Positions 54,074-62,350 of a DNA stretch of 64,000 nucleotides are shown here, piece after piece. The first letter of the stretch is position 1, and every line of letters begins with the position of its first letter. The notes beneath the pieces were generated by a model. That model did no database searches. It was not told the DNA's origin and was given only the letters and a program-made list of their open reading frames with translations. This DNA is from JANWVO01 sp964458495 (GTDB lineage: Bacteria; Acidobacteriota; Terriglobia; Bryobacterales; Bryobacteraceae), in contig CAYWJB010000010.1 in the NCBI GenBank assembly GCA_964458495.1, positions 1-64,000 on the forward strand. The letters are read 5' to 3'. A program made the position numbers and the translations under genes.

Positions 54074-54790
54074 GTGTCCACTCTCTTTCTGATCCGTCAC
54101 GGCCAGGCAGGCCTGCGCGACGACTACGACCGCCTCTCCCCGCTCGGGCAGGACCAGGCGCGGCGGCTCGCCCAATGGTTCCTTCGCGAGGGCATCGCCT
54201 TTGAGCGCCTCATTTGCGGCGGGCTGCGCCGGCAGAAAGAGACTGCCGCCATCGTCGCCGACGTCCTGTCTTCCCGTGGCGCGGCGCCCCCCGCGATGGA
54301 AGAAGATCCCCGCTGGAGCGAGTTCGATCTCGACGCCGTTTATGCCGGCCTCGCACCGCGCATCGCAGCCGAAGACGAGGATTTCCGCCGGCAGTACGAC
54401 GAGCTGCTCGCGCGCATGCGCTCCGGCGAGGATGGCATCCACCGGCAGTGGACGCCTGCCGACACGCAAGTCGTGAAAGCCTGGATCGAGGGCCGGTACC
54501 CGTTCGAAGGCGAGTCCTGGCCTGCGTTTGTGGACCGCGTCCATTCGGCGCTCCGGGACGCCTTCCGCCACGGCGCCGCTCACACCGCCGTCTTCACGTC
54601 CGCCACGCCCGCCGCCATCGCCGTCGCCTCGGCTTTCGGAAGCCGCGAGCCCGCGCACATCATGCGGCTGGCCGGAGCAGCCGTCAACACGAACTTCACC
54701 ATCCTCGACTGCCGTGGCGGCGAGCCCGCGCTCGCCTGCTTCAACTCGACGCCCCACCTGGACGAGGCGCGTCTGCGCACACACCGCTGA
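54074..54790 (+). CDS. Histidine-phosphatase-fold protein lacking the second catalytic histidine
   Basis: 238 aa from a GTG. The phosphoglycerate-mutase-like fold starts FLIRHGQAGL, with the acceptor His of RHG, and has GGLRRQKETAAIV for the second Arg. The position that normally reads SHG or AHG (second His) reads FTSATPAAIA instead, so normal phospho-enzyme chemistry is doubtful. It lies before an rRNA pseudouridine synthase and after the Oar terminator. It might bind phosphates without hydrolysis, or use another residue. Start codon choice is uncertain; no strong ribosome site is seen. Confidence 0.82.
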   Translation: MSTLFLIRHGQAGLRDDYDRLSPLGQDQARRLAQWFLREGIAFERLICGGLRRQKETAAIVADVLSSRGAAPPAMEEDPRWSEFDLDAVYAGLAPRIAAEDEDFRRQYDELLARMRSGEDGIHRQWTPADTQVVKAWIEGRYPFEGESWPAFVDRVHSALRDAFRHGAAHTAVFTSATPAAIAVASAFGSREPAHIMRLAGAAVNTNFTILDCRGGEPALACFNSTPHLDEARLRTHR

Positions 54791-54816
54791 GCCCCGCGCC
54801 ACGCCTCGCAAAGCGC

Positions 54817-54822
54817 TACAAT
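54817..54822 (+). promoter_or_regulatory. Candidate -10 element 7 nt before a TTG start
   Basis: TACAAT is followed by ccgaatc and then the TTG of the pseudouridine synthase gene at 54830, the same spacing as at tyrS and the YeeE gene. Confidence 0.45.
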
Positions 54823-54829
54823 CCGAATC

Positions 54830-55657
54830 TTGAAGCGCCGCGCCAAGGCCGCCGACCGGCAGAAGCAGCCCGAACCGCGTGTCCAGAAGACTCTGGACCG
54901 CGCCCTCTCGCGGCTCGGCTTCTGCTCCCGCACGGAGGCCGCCGCCTGGATCCGGGCCGGACGCGTCCGCGTCAACGGCCGCCCGCAGACGGATCCGGAA
55001 ACCTGGGTCGAAATCGGGCGCGACCGGATCACCGTCGACGGCAAGCCGCTGTTCGAGGGCCGCAAGCGCTACCTGCTGCTGTACAAGCCCAAGGGCTACC
55101 TCACCACGTGGCGCGATCCGCAGGGCCGTCCCACCGTCTACGACCTTCTGAGCGGCGTCCGCGAGTGGATCTTCCCCGTAGGACGCCTCGATCTGGACAC
55201 CTCCGGACTGTTGCTGATGACCAACGACAGCGAGTTCGCCGAGCGCATCACGAACCCCGCCTACCACGTCCCCAAGACCTACCTCGTGAAGACGGCCACG
55301 CTGCTCGACGATGCGCAGCTGGCCGCGCTGCGCCAGGGCGTCGAGCTGAAGGACGGCCCTACGCGGCCCGCCGAGGTGGTTCGCCTGCGCGACTCGAGCG
55401 GGCGCACGTTTCTCGAGATCACGATCACAGAAGGGCGCAACCGCCAGGTGCGGCGCATGATCGAGGCTGCAGGCAGCAAGGTGCTGAAGCTCGTGCGCAC
55501 GGCCATCGGCCCGGTGCGCATCGGCAAGCTCGGCATGGGCCAGTGGCGCGAGCTGACCGCCCAGGAAGTGCAGATGCTGCTCCAGTGCGCCCGCAGCGGC
55601 GCGCGGCGCGCCGCCCGCGAGGCCTCACGCCGCGCCGGTCCGCCCCAGCCGGTCTGA
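54830..55657 (+). CDS. rRNA pseudouridine synthase, RsuA/RluB family
   Basis: 275 aa from TTG. A basic N-terminus, then an S4 RNA-binding domain (SRLGFCSRTEAAAWIRAGRV) and the synthase domain with the catalytic Asp in VGRLDLDTSGLLLMTND, LLYKPKGYLTT and EGRNRQVRRMI. It isomerises a uridine in ribosomal RNA. The TTG has no ribosome site and has TACAAT 7 nt upstream. The last 33 nt overlap the convergent O-antigen ligase gene. RluB versus RluE/F cannot be settled by eye. Confidence 0.93.
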   Translation: MKRRAKAADRQKQPEPRVQKTLDRALSRLGFCSRTEAAAWIRAGRVRVNGRPQTDPETWVEIGRDRITVDGKPLFEGRKRYLLLYKPKGYLTTWRDPQGRPTVYDLLSGVREWIFPVGRLDLDTSGLLLMTNDSEFAERITNPAYHVPKTYLVKTATLLDDAQLAALRQGVELKDGPTRPAEVVRLRDSSGRTFLEITITEGRNRQVRRMIEAAGSKVLKLVRTAIGPVRIGKLGMGQWRELTAQEVQMLLQCARSGARRAAREASRRAGPPQPV

Positions 55658-56854
55658 CAGCGCCGTCCAGCCGAGCGTCATCGCCAGCACCTCGCTGTCG
55701 CCGAGGTTGTATTCGAACAGCCCGGTCACCAGCACCGCCGCTAGCACGGCCGCGGCGGCATGATGCACCCAGCGCGTCTCCGGCGCCGCGGCGCGGGCGC
55801 GCCGCCAGGCGGCAATCAGTTGCCACACGAAGAACAGCACTGCCGCCAGCGCCGCGGGCACGCCGCGCTCGGCCGCCCAGTGGAGGTAAATGCTGTGCAG
55901 GTGCGCGTAGTAGCCGGGCGGCGGCTCCGGCGGCAGATCCGCCGGGATGTGCTCGCGGAAGCGGGCGCCCACGCGCTCCGGCCCCACCCCGAACCAGGGA
56001 TGGCTGCGGATCATCTCGATCCCCGTGCGCCACGTGTAAATGCGGTGCAGGTTGGAGTCGGCGACGCCGTGGGGCTTCACAATCGAAACTGCGCGCTGCC
56101 GGAGTTCGGCCGGCCCAAGCAGAAAAACGAGCGCGGCCGCCACGGGAAGCGCCGCCGCTGCCAGCCGCCGCCACTGCCACAGCAAATAGAGCGCGCCGGC
56201 GAAGGCGCCGATCCACACGCCGCGCGTCATCGCCAGCACGAGCGCCGCCGCCATCAACGCCGCGCACAGCCAGGCCGCAAGCCGCATTCGCCCGCGGGGC
56301 AGAACCCACAACGCCAGCGCCGAGCCGGCCAGCAGCGCGATCATCATCTGTCCGCTGAAGGTCATCCAGTGGCTGTTGAACCCGGTGATCCGGCTGCCCA
56401 CGTAGGCGAGATAAAAGTCCGCGCCCGCGCGCTGCGCGGCCAGATACTTCCAGACGAATTGCCCGCAGCCCCAAGCGGCAGAGGCGGCGCCGCCGGCCAG
56501 CCATCCCCAGGCCAGCCACCGCGCTTCCCGGATCGTGCGGACGGCCGAAAGCACGGCCACCAGCGTCAGCCAGGCGTAAAACTTCCGCACCTGCGGCCAG
56601 CCGGCGGCGGGCGAGTCGCTCAGCGCCAGCGACGCGAGAGTCCAGAAGACAAAGGCGGCCAGCAGCGGCCAGCCCTGCGGAAGCCGCCATCGCATGCGCG
56701 CCACCGCCAGGCACAGCAGGGCAGCGCCCAGCAGCGTCTGCGATGCGGCGATGGAGACCACCGCCGCCGCCGCCGCGCCCACGGCGCAGCGGAGCGCGCC
56801 TTCCTGCCAGAATTCACCGCCCGGCGAAACTGCCATCAGCGGGGAGTATGACAC
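55625..56854 (-). CDS. O-antigen ligase / Wzy-like membrane protein
   Basis: 409 aa with 10-12 membrane helices. The large periplasmic loop holds TWRTGIEMIRSHPWFGVGPERVG and YYAHLHSIYLHWAAERGVPAAL, the Wzy_C/WaaL pattern with conserved Arg and His residues. Such proteins join O-antigen or related glycans to lipid A or polymerise them. The start is GTG at 56854 or the ATG six codons on, which gives MAVSPGG and has CATACT 8 nt upstream. It is convergent with, and overlaps, the pseudouridine synthase gene. No other LPS gene is adjacent. Confidence 0.88.
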   Translation of the reverse strand: MSYSPLMAVSPGGEFWQEGALRCAVGAAAAAVVSIAASQTLLGAALLCLAVARMRWRLPQGWPLLAAFVFWTLASLALSDSPAAGWPQVRKFYAWLTLVAVLSAVRTIREARWLAWGWLAGGAASAAWGCGQFVWKYLAAQRAGADFYLAYVGSRITGFNSHWMTFSGQMMIALLAGSALALWVLPRGRMRLAAWLCAALMAAALVLAMTRGVWIGAFAGALYLLWQWRRLAAAALPVAAALVFLLGPAELRQRAVSIVKPHGVADSNLHRIYTWRTGIEMIRSHPWFGVGPERVGARFREHIPADLPPEPPPGYYAHLHSIYLHWAAERGVPAALAAVLFFVWQLIAAWRRARAAAPETRWVHHAAAAVLAAVLVTGLFEYNLGDSEVLAMTLGWTALSDRLGRTGAA

Positions 56855-56877
56855 AATACGGACAGAGGACGGCGCCC

Positions 56878-57357
56878 GTGGAGATCCTGCTACTGCGGCA
56901 TGGAATCGCGGCCGACGCGCGTCCCGGGCAAGCGGACGCCGACCGCGCCCTGACCGGCGAGGGCAAACAAAAGCTGCGGACTTTGTTCCGGCGCCTGCGC
57001 AAGGCGGGCGTCCGCCCCGCGTTGATCCTCACGAGCCCCTACCTCCGCGCGCGCCAGACGGCGGAAATCGCTCGCGACGAGCTGGCGCCGCAGGCGATGA
57101 TCGTGCCGGCCCGGGCGCTCTCTCCCGCCGCGACGGCGCAGGAGGCGTGGGACGAGATCCGCCTGTACGCCAACCAGCCTTCGGTGCTCTGCTCCTCCCA
57201 CGAGCCGCTTTGCAGCGAACTGGCCGGCTTCCTGCTGGGCGCGGCGGAGCTTCAGATCGACTTCAAGAAGGGCGCCATGATGCGCATCGACCTCGAGAGC
57301 ACGGGCGCGCGCCCGCGCGGCGTGCTCAAGTGGATGGCGACCCCAAGACTCTCCTGA
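56878..57357 (+). CDS. SixA-like phosphohistidine phosphatase
   Basis: 159 aa from GTG 56878, which places EILLLRHGIA at the N-terminus as in the SixA family; an in-frame ATG at 56848 adds ten residues. RHG gives the catalytic His, RARQTAEIA the second Arg, and CSSHEPLCSEL the second His, so the active site is complete. SixA removes phosphate from histidines of phosphotransfer proteins. The gene overlaps the convergent CCA-adding enzyme by 32 nt. Confidence 0.9.
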   Translation: MEILLLRHGIAADARPGQADADRALTGEGKQKLRTLFRRLRKAGVRPALILTSPYLRARQTAEIARDELAPQAMIVPARALSPAATAQEAWDEIRLYANQPSVLCSSHEPLCSELAGFLLGAAELQIDFKKGAMMRIDLESTGARPRGVLKWMATPRLS

Positions 57358-58651
57358 CAAATTCCTCCGCTTGCTCGCGCCCGGTCACCCGCCCGGCCAG
57401 CTGTTCCTCCTCGAGCGCCTTCAGGGCGCGCGAAAACTCCGGCCCCGGCGCGTACCCCATCTTCACCAGGTCCCGCCCTCGCAGCAGCGGCGGCGGATGG
57501 AGCGCTTCCGGCGGCAACTCATCCAGCCGGCGGCGCACCGCCTCGTAAATGGCCAGCGGACGGCCGCTCGCCGCCAGATCGATGCGGTACAGCTCGAGCA
57601 GCGTGTCGAAACCGGGCTGCCGCACGAAGCGCTTGAACGTGGCCTCGGTCATCTTCTCCGCGTCTTTGAAACGCATGTGCTGCGCCACCAGCCACGCCAC
57701 TCGATCGACGAACTCCCGCGGGTAGCGGAGCCGCGCGAGGATCTCGCGCGCCATGTCCGCGCCAACCTTTTCGTGCCCGGAAAAGCGGATGCGGTCCTCG
57801 AACGTCTGCGTGACGGGCTTGCCCGCGTCGTGCAGCAGGCAGCCCCAGGCGAGGTCGAGCGGCGCGTGGCTCAAACGTTGCAGCATCAGCAGCGTGTGCG
57901 TCCACACGTCGCCTTCGGGGTGGTAGTCAGGCGGCTGCTCGACGCCCTTCATCCGGGCCACCTCGGGCAGGACGGGATCGAGCAAGCCCGTGGCGTCCAG
58001 CAGCTCGAGGCCGCGGCGCGGGGCTTGCCCCGTGAGGATGCGCGACAACTCGTCGCGGATCCGCTCGGGCGAGATGCGCGTGATCGAGGGCGAAAGCTCG
58101 CGGATGGCGTCGAACGTGCCCGGTTCAATCTCGAAGCCCAGCGCCGAGGCGAAGCGCACAGCGCGCAGCATGCGCAGGTGGTCCTCGGCGAAGCGCCCGC
58201 GCGGATCGCCGATGGCGCGCACCAGGCGCGCCTCGAGATCGGCGAGCCCGCCGACGTGGTCGGTCACCTCCCCGTTGAAGGGATCCTCGAGCAGCGCGTT
58301 GATGGTGAAGTCGCGCCGGGCCAGATCGGCGCGCACGTCTTTTTCGAAGCGCACCTCGTCCGGGTGCCGCCCGTCGCGGTAGCTGGACTCGCTGCGGTAG
58401 GTGGCGACCTGGAGCTCGGCACCTTCGCGCCGGACGAGCACCACGCCGAAGTGCGCGCCCACCTCGAGCGCGTCGGGGAACAGGCGGCGGAGCTCGCGCG
58501 GCGTGGCGTTGGTGGCCAGGTCGCGGTCGTGCACGGGACGGCCGAGCAGCCGGTCGCGCACGCAACCTCCCACCAGCCAGGCCTCGTATCCGGCGGCGCG
58601 GAGCGCTGCGGCCACCTCCCGCGCCAGCCGGGCGCCGCGGTCTTCGCTCAT
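57326..58651 (-). CDS. cca: CCA tRNA nucleotidyltransferase
   Basis: 441 aa from ATG 58651. Class II nucleotidyltransferase: LVGGCVRDRLLGRP-x-x-DRDL with the metal-binding DxD, RRDFTINAL, and an HD-type domain (CLLHDAGKP, GHEKVG) in the C-terminal half. It adds or repairs the CCA end of tRNAs; some relatives add poly(A). It is divergent from the APC permease gene with 21 nt between starts. TACGAT ends 6 nt before the ATG. A longer frame upstream is not real. It overlaps sixA at the 3' end. Confidence 0.94.
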   Translation of the reverse strand: MSEDRGARLAREVAAALRAAGYEAWLVGGCVRDRLLGRPVHDRDLATNATPRELRRLFPDALEVGAHFGVVLVRREGAELQVATYRSESSYRDGRHPDEVRFEKDVRADLARRDFTINALLEDPFNGEVTDHVGGLADLEARLVRAIGDPRGRFAEDHLRMLRAVRFASALGFEIEPGTFDAIRELSPSITRISPERIRDELSRILTGQAPRRGLELLDATGLLDPVLPEVARMKGVEQPPDYHPEGDVWTHTLLMLQRLSHAPLDLAWGCLLHDAGKPVTQTFEDRIRFSGHEKVGADMAREILARLRYPREFVDRVAWLVAQHMRFKDAEKMTEATFKRFVRQPGFDTLLELYRIDLAASGRPLAIYEAVRRRLDELPPEALHPPPLLRGRDLVKMGYAPGPEFSRALKALEEEQLAGRVTGREQAEEFVRRVLGSPST

Positions 58652-58672
58652 GTCTTGATCGTAAGATAGGGA

Positions 58673-60931
58673 ATGCGGCCGCCACCGGCTGCCGCTCAGA
58701 TGCCGGAGTCTCAACCACCCTCTTCTGGTCTTCCAAAGAGCCTGCCCAAGATCGTGGTCGCCACGACGGTGGCGCTGACCTTCATCTCCTTTTGGCGTGG
58801 CGCGGCCATCGTGCTCAGCGACCTGGCCTCCACGATGTTCTACGTGGGAGGCATCGCCGAGCACGCCCTCGGCAAGTCCGCCCCGTGGTTCGTGCTGGCC
58901 GTGCTGTTGTTCGGCTTTGCCATCCGCTCCATTTACCTCGAGAGCTGCGGCATGTTCGTCCGCGGCGGCGTCTACGTGGTGGTGCGCGACGCCATGGGCC
59001 CGCGCATGGCGAAGCTCTCCGTCTCCGCGCTGGTGGTGGATTACGTTCTCACCGGCCCCATCTCTTCGGTTTCCGCCGGGCACTACCTCGGGCGGCTGGT
59101 GAACGAGCTTTCCGCGCAGTTGCACTCGGATTTCCGGCTGCCGCCGGACTGGTTCGCGGTGGCCTTCGGCGTCTCGGTCACGCTCTACTTCTGGTGGCAG
59201 AACGTCAAGGGGATCCACGAAAGCTCGGGCAAGGCGCTGCGCATCATGCAGGTGACCACGGTGATGGTGGGCTCGCTCATCCTCTGGTCGCTGCTGACCC
59301 TCATCATGCGCGGGCGCGCCGAATTGCCGCCCGCGCCCACGCTGGCCAACATCAGGTTCGATTCGCACTCGCTCGGCTGGCTGGAGGGAACGTTCTGGCC
59401 CACGCTGTGGCCCGCGGCGCTGGTCATCGGCTTCGGACACACGCTGCTGGCCATGAGCGGCTTCGAGACGCTGGCGCAGGTCTACCGCGAGATCGCCGCG
59501 CCCAAGATGCTCAACCTGCGGCGCGCGGCCAACATCGTCTGCACGTACGCGCTGCTGTCAACGGGCTTCGTGACCTTCGCCGCCGTGATGATCATCCCCG
59601 ACAAGGCGCGGCCGGAGTACTTCGAGAACCTGATCGGCGGCCTGGCCATGTTCCTGGAAGGACCGGAGCTGCTGCGGCTCGCGTTCCATGTCTTCGTGGT
59701 GATCGTCGGGGCCATGATCCTCTCCGGAGCGGTGAACACGTCCATCATCGGCGCCAACGGCATCCTGAACCGCGTGGCCGAGGACGGCGTGCTCACCGGC
59801 TGGTTCCGCAAGCCCCACCCGCGCTTCGGCACCTCGCACCGCCTCGTCGGGCTGATCACCGCCGCGCAGCTGCTCACGATCCTCGCCTCGCGCGGCGATG
59901 TGTACCTGCTCGGCGAGGCCTATGCGTTCGGCGTCGTGTGGAGCTTCGCGCTGAAAGGGCTGGGCGTTCTCGCGTTGCGGTTCCAACGCTCGGACCAGGA
60001 GTACAAGTTCCCGCTGAACTTCCGCTTCGGCCGCGTGGAGATCCCCTTCGGGCTCGGCGTCACCACGCTGGCCCTGCTGCTGGTCGCCGTCACCAACCTC
60101 CTCACCAAGCAGATCGCCACCATCTACGGCGTCAGCTTCACCGCGGTGCTGTTCGCCGTGTTCACCATCTCCGAGCGGCTCAACGCGAAGGCGCGCGCAC
60201 AGGCGGCCGGCCAGGCGCTCGAGGAGTTCCATCTCGACCACGAGCCGGATGTGGATCCGGACCGCGTGCAGGCGCGTCCGGGCTGCATCCTGGTTGCCAT
60301 CCGCGACTACAACCGCATGGACCATCTGAAGTCGGTCCTGCGGAAAACGAACCTCCGGCGGCACGACATCGTCGTGATGACCGTTCGGCCTGTGGACGCA
60401 GGCTCGGGCGAGCACGAGCTGGCCGTGGACCAGTTGTTCACTGACTACGAACGGGAACTGTTCACTCGCGTGGTGGCGCTGGCCGAGAAGGAGGGCAAGC
60501 CGGTGGAGCTTCTGGTGGTGCCTGCGACGGATCCTTTCATGGCCATGGTCCACACGGCGCAGAAGCTTCAGGCCTCGAGGCTGGTGACCGGCGTGTCGCG
60601 CGCCATGCCCAGCGAGGAGCTGGCGCGGCGCATCGGGCTGGCATGGGAGCAGCTGCCCGAGCCGCGGCACGCCTTTTCGCTGGAGATCATCGCTCCGGAC
60701 CGGCCTTCCACCTACGTCAACCTCGGCCCGCACCCGCCGCGGCTCTGGCCGGAGGACGTCGAGCGCCTGCACGAGCTGTGGCTGCGGCTCACCACCAGAG
60801 AGGGCTTCTCCGCCGCGCTGCACCATCGCGACGTGGTGGGCGCCTCGCTGCGCTATCTGGAAAAGAACCTCGACGGAGACCGCCGCCAGGAAGTGCTGGA
60901 CGAAATCCGCAAACAGATCCCGGGCGCGTAG
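58673..60931 (+). CDS. APC-family permease with C-terminal UspA-like domain
   Basis: 752 aa. Residues about 25-520 form a 12-helix amino-acid/polyamine/cation symporter-like domain (IVVATTVALTFISFWRGAA, GGVYVVVRDAMGPRMAKLS, FGHTLLAMSGFETLAQVYRE). Residues about 540-740 are a cytoplasmic UspA-like domain (GCILVAIRDYNRMDHLKSVL, ...DIVVMTVRP, KLQASRLVTGVS). Permeases with this tail occur in several phyla and the tail may bind nucleotides or cAMP-like molecules. The substrate is unknown. Start M-R-P is the first of two close ATGs. Confidence 0.92.
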   Translation: MRPPPAAAQMPESQPPSSGLPKSLPKIVVATTVALTFISFWRGAAIVLSDLASTMFYVGGIAEHALGKSAPWFVLAVLLFGFAIRSIYLESCGMFVRGGVYVVVRDAMGPRMAKLSVSALVVDYVLTGPISSVSAGHYLGRLVNELSAQLHSDFRLPPDWFAVAFGVSVTLYFWWQNVKGIHESSGKALRIMQVTTVMVGSLILWSLLTLIMRGRAELPPAPTLANIRFDSHSLGWLEGTFWPTLWPAALVIGFGHTLLAMSGFETLAQVYREIAAPKMLNLRRAANIVCTYALLSTGFVTFAAVMIIPDKARPEYFENLIGGLAMFLEGPELLRLAFHVFVVIVGAMILSGAVNTSIIGANGILNRVAEDGVLTGWFRKPHPRFGTSHRLVGLITAAQLLTILASRGDVYLLGEAYAFGVVWSFALKGLGVLALRFQRSDQEYKFPLNFRFGRVEIPFGLGVTTLALLLVAVTNLLTKQIATIYGVSFTAVLFAVFTISERLNAKARAQAAGQALEEFHLDHEPDVDPDRVQARPGCILVAIRDYNRMDHLKSVLRKTNLRRHDIVVMTVRPVDAGSGEHELAVDQLFTDYERELFTRVVALAEKEGKPVELLVVPATDPFMAMVHTAQKLQASRLVTGVSRAMPSEELARRIGLAWEQLPEPRHAFSLEIIAPDRPSTYVNLGPHPPRLWPEDVERLHELWLRLTTREGFSAALHHRDVVGASLRYLEKNLDGDRRQEVLDEIRKQIPGA

Positions 60932-60938
60932 GCGTGCG

Positions 60939-61208
60939 TCAGGACTTCTTGCCGCGCGCCTTCTTCGGCGGCGGCGCGGGCGGCGCCTGCGGCGCCTGCT
61001 CGAGCATCTGCTTCATCAGCGCGGCCTTCTGGAGTTCCCGCTTCGAAGGCGGCGCGACGCACTTGCGGTAAGGCCCCTCGTTGTAGCAGGTGCGGCAGCG
61101 CACCTTCACGGCCTCGCCGTCGACGATCGCCAGAATCGAGTGGTTCGTGACGCGCTTGCACTTGATGCAGAAGTCGTCGATGTCGTCGCCGAGGCGCAGC
61201 GCTGCCAT
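60939..61208 (-). CDS. Zinc-ribbon protein of unknown function
   Basis: 89 aa from the ATG at 61208, with ggaggagg close upstream. CIKCKRVTNHSILAIVDGEA and VRCRTCYNEGPYRKC form a Cys4 zinc ribbon with an extra Cys. The C-terminal 35 residues are basic and proline/alanine rich (PAPPPKKARGKKS), so nucleic-acid binding is plausible. It is convergent with the APC permease, 7 nt between stops. No named family is recognised. Confidence 0.75.
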   Translation of the reverse strand: MAALRLGDDIDDFCIKCKRVTNHSILAIVDGEAVKVRCRTCYNEGPYRKCVAPPSKRELQKAALMKQMLEQAPQAPPAPPPKKARGKKS

Positions 61209-61294
61209 GGGGAGCCTCCTCCCCGCTGAGGCTATCACTGGCGGCAGGCCGCCATCAATCCCTGCCGCGGCGGTTGGCCTATGATCGAATCAGG

Positions 61295-62284
61295 ATGCGC
61301 GGCAAGTGGATCCTCTTCGCCGGCGTGGTGGTGCTGGGCGCGGCCGGCGCCGGCGCCTACGTCTGGCACCGCAAACAGTCCCAGCCGCCGCCCGTGGCGA
61401 ACGTGCCGGCGGAGCTTCCCGCCGGAACGGAAATTTCCCTGGAAGGCGAGATCCGCCCCGTCGAGCGGATCTCGATCGACGCGCCGGTGTCCGGCGTGCT
61501 GGAGGAGTTCGCGGTCGCCCCGGGCGACGAGGTGAGCGAGGGTCAGGTGATCGGGCGCATTGCCAACGATGCGATCCGCGAAGACGAAGTGGAAGCCCGG
61601 CTGGAGCTGGAGCGCGCCGAAGCGCGCGCCCGCGCCGTGGAAGCCGAACTGACGGCGGTGCGCCTGGAGGAGTCGCGTCTGGCAGCGGAGGCATCGCGCG
61701 CCCGTGGCGAGCTGGCGCGGGTGGAGAAGATCTATCAGCGGCAATCGGTGCTCATTCGCGAGGGCGCCACGCCGCGCCTCGTGTTCCAGCGGGCCGAAGA
61801 GGACTACCAGCAGGCGCTGAAGGAGCGGGACCGCGTGGAGGCGCTGCTTGCCGCGGCGCAGGAGCGCATGCGCGCCGTCGCGGCCGAGTTCGAGAACGCC
61901 CGCCGCAACGTCTCCGACAAGCAGGCGCTGCTGGAAGAAGCGCGCAGCCGCACGGAGAGCTGCAACCTCGTTGCGCCGGCGGACGGCATCGTGGTGCGCA
62001 TCCGCAAGAGCGCGGGAGAGACCGTCGAGCAGGGCTTCCAGGGGCTGGTGGAGATCGCCGCCGATTGGAGCGAGCTCGAGCTGGTGGCCGATGCGCCCGA
62101 GCCGTACGCGAAGCGCCTGGCGCCGGGCGACGAGGCGCGCATCGTTCTGGCGGAGCTGCCGCAAGGGGCGCTGGCGGCGCAGGTGAAGAGCGTGGACAAG
62201 CAGCAGGTGGTGATCGCCTTTACGAGCCCCTCTTCGCTGGTGCGCCCCGGCATGACTGCCATCGCGCAGCTGAAGCTGCGCTGA
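61295..62284 (+). CDS. HlyD-like membrane-fusion / adaptor protein
   Basis: 329 aa from ATG 61295. One N-terminal membrane anchor (ILFAGVVVLGAAGAGAYVW), a biotinyl-lipoyl-like hairpin split by a long coiled coil (about 95-205, Glu/Arg/Ala rich) and a beta-barrel end (LVAPADGIVVRIRKSAGETV, LVRPGMTAIAQL). It bridges an inner-membrane transporter to the outer membrane or periplasm. No transporter gene is next to it, so its partner is elsewhere. TATGAT ends 9 nt before the ATG. The coiled coil is shorter than in MacA/AcrA pumps of tripartite systems. Confidence 0.88.
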   Translation: MRGKWILFAGVVVLGAAGAGAYVWHRKQSQPPPVANVPAELPAGTEISLEGEIRPVERISIDAPVSGVLEEFAVAPGDEVSEGQVIGRIANDAIREDEVEARLELERAEARARAVEAELTAVRLEESRLAAEASRARGELARVEKIYQRQSVLIREGATPRLVFQRAEEDYQQALKERDRVEALLAAAQERMRAVAAEFENARRNVSDKQALLEEARSRTESCNLVAPADGIVVRIRKSAGETVEQGFQGLVEIAADWSELELVADAPEPYAKRLAPGDEARIVLAELPQGALAAQVKSVDKQQVVIAFTSPSSLVRPGMTAIAQLKLR

Positions 62285-62350
62285 GACGGGCGCGCCCGGC
62301 GCGGCCCGGGCGCTAGGATGGTTACGAACAGCCTGAAAGGAGCCGCTCTC

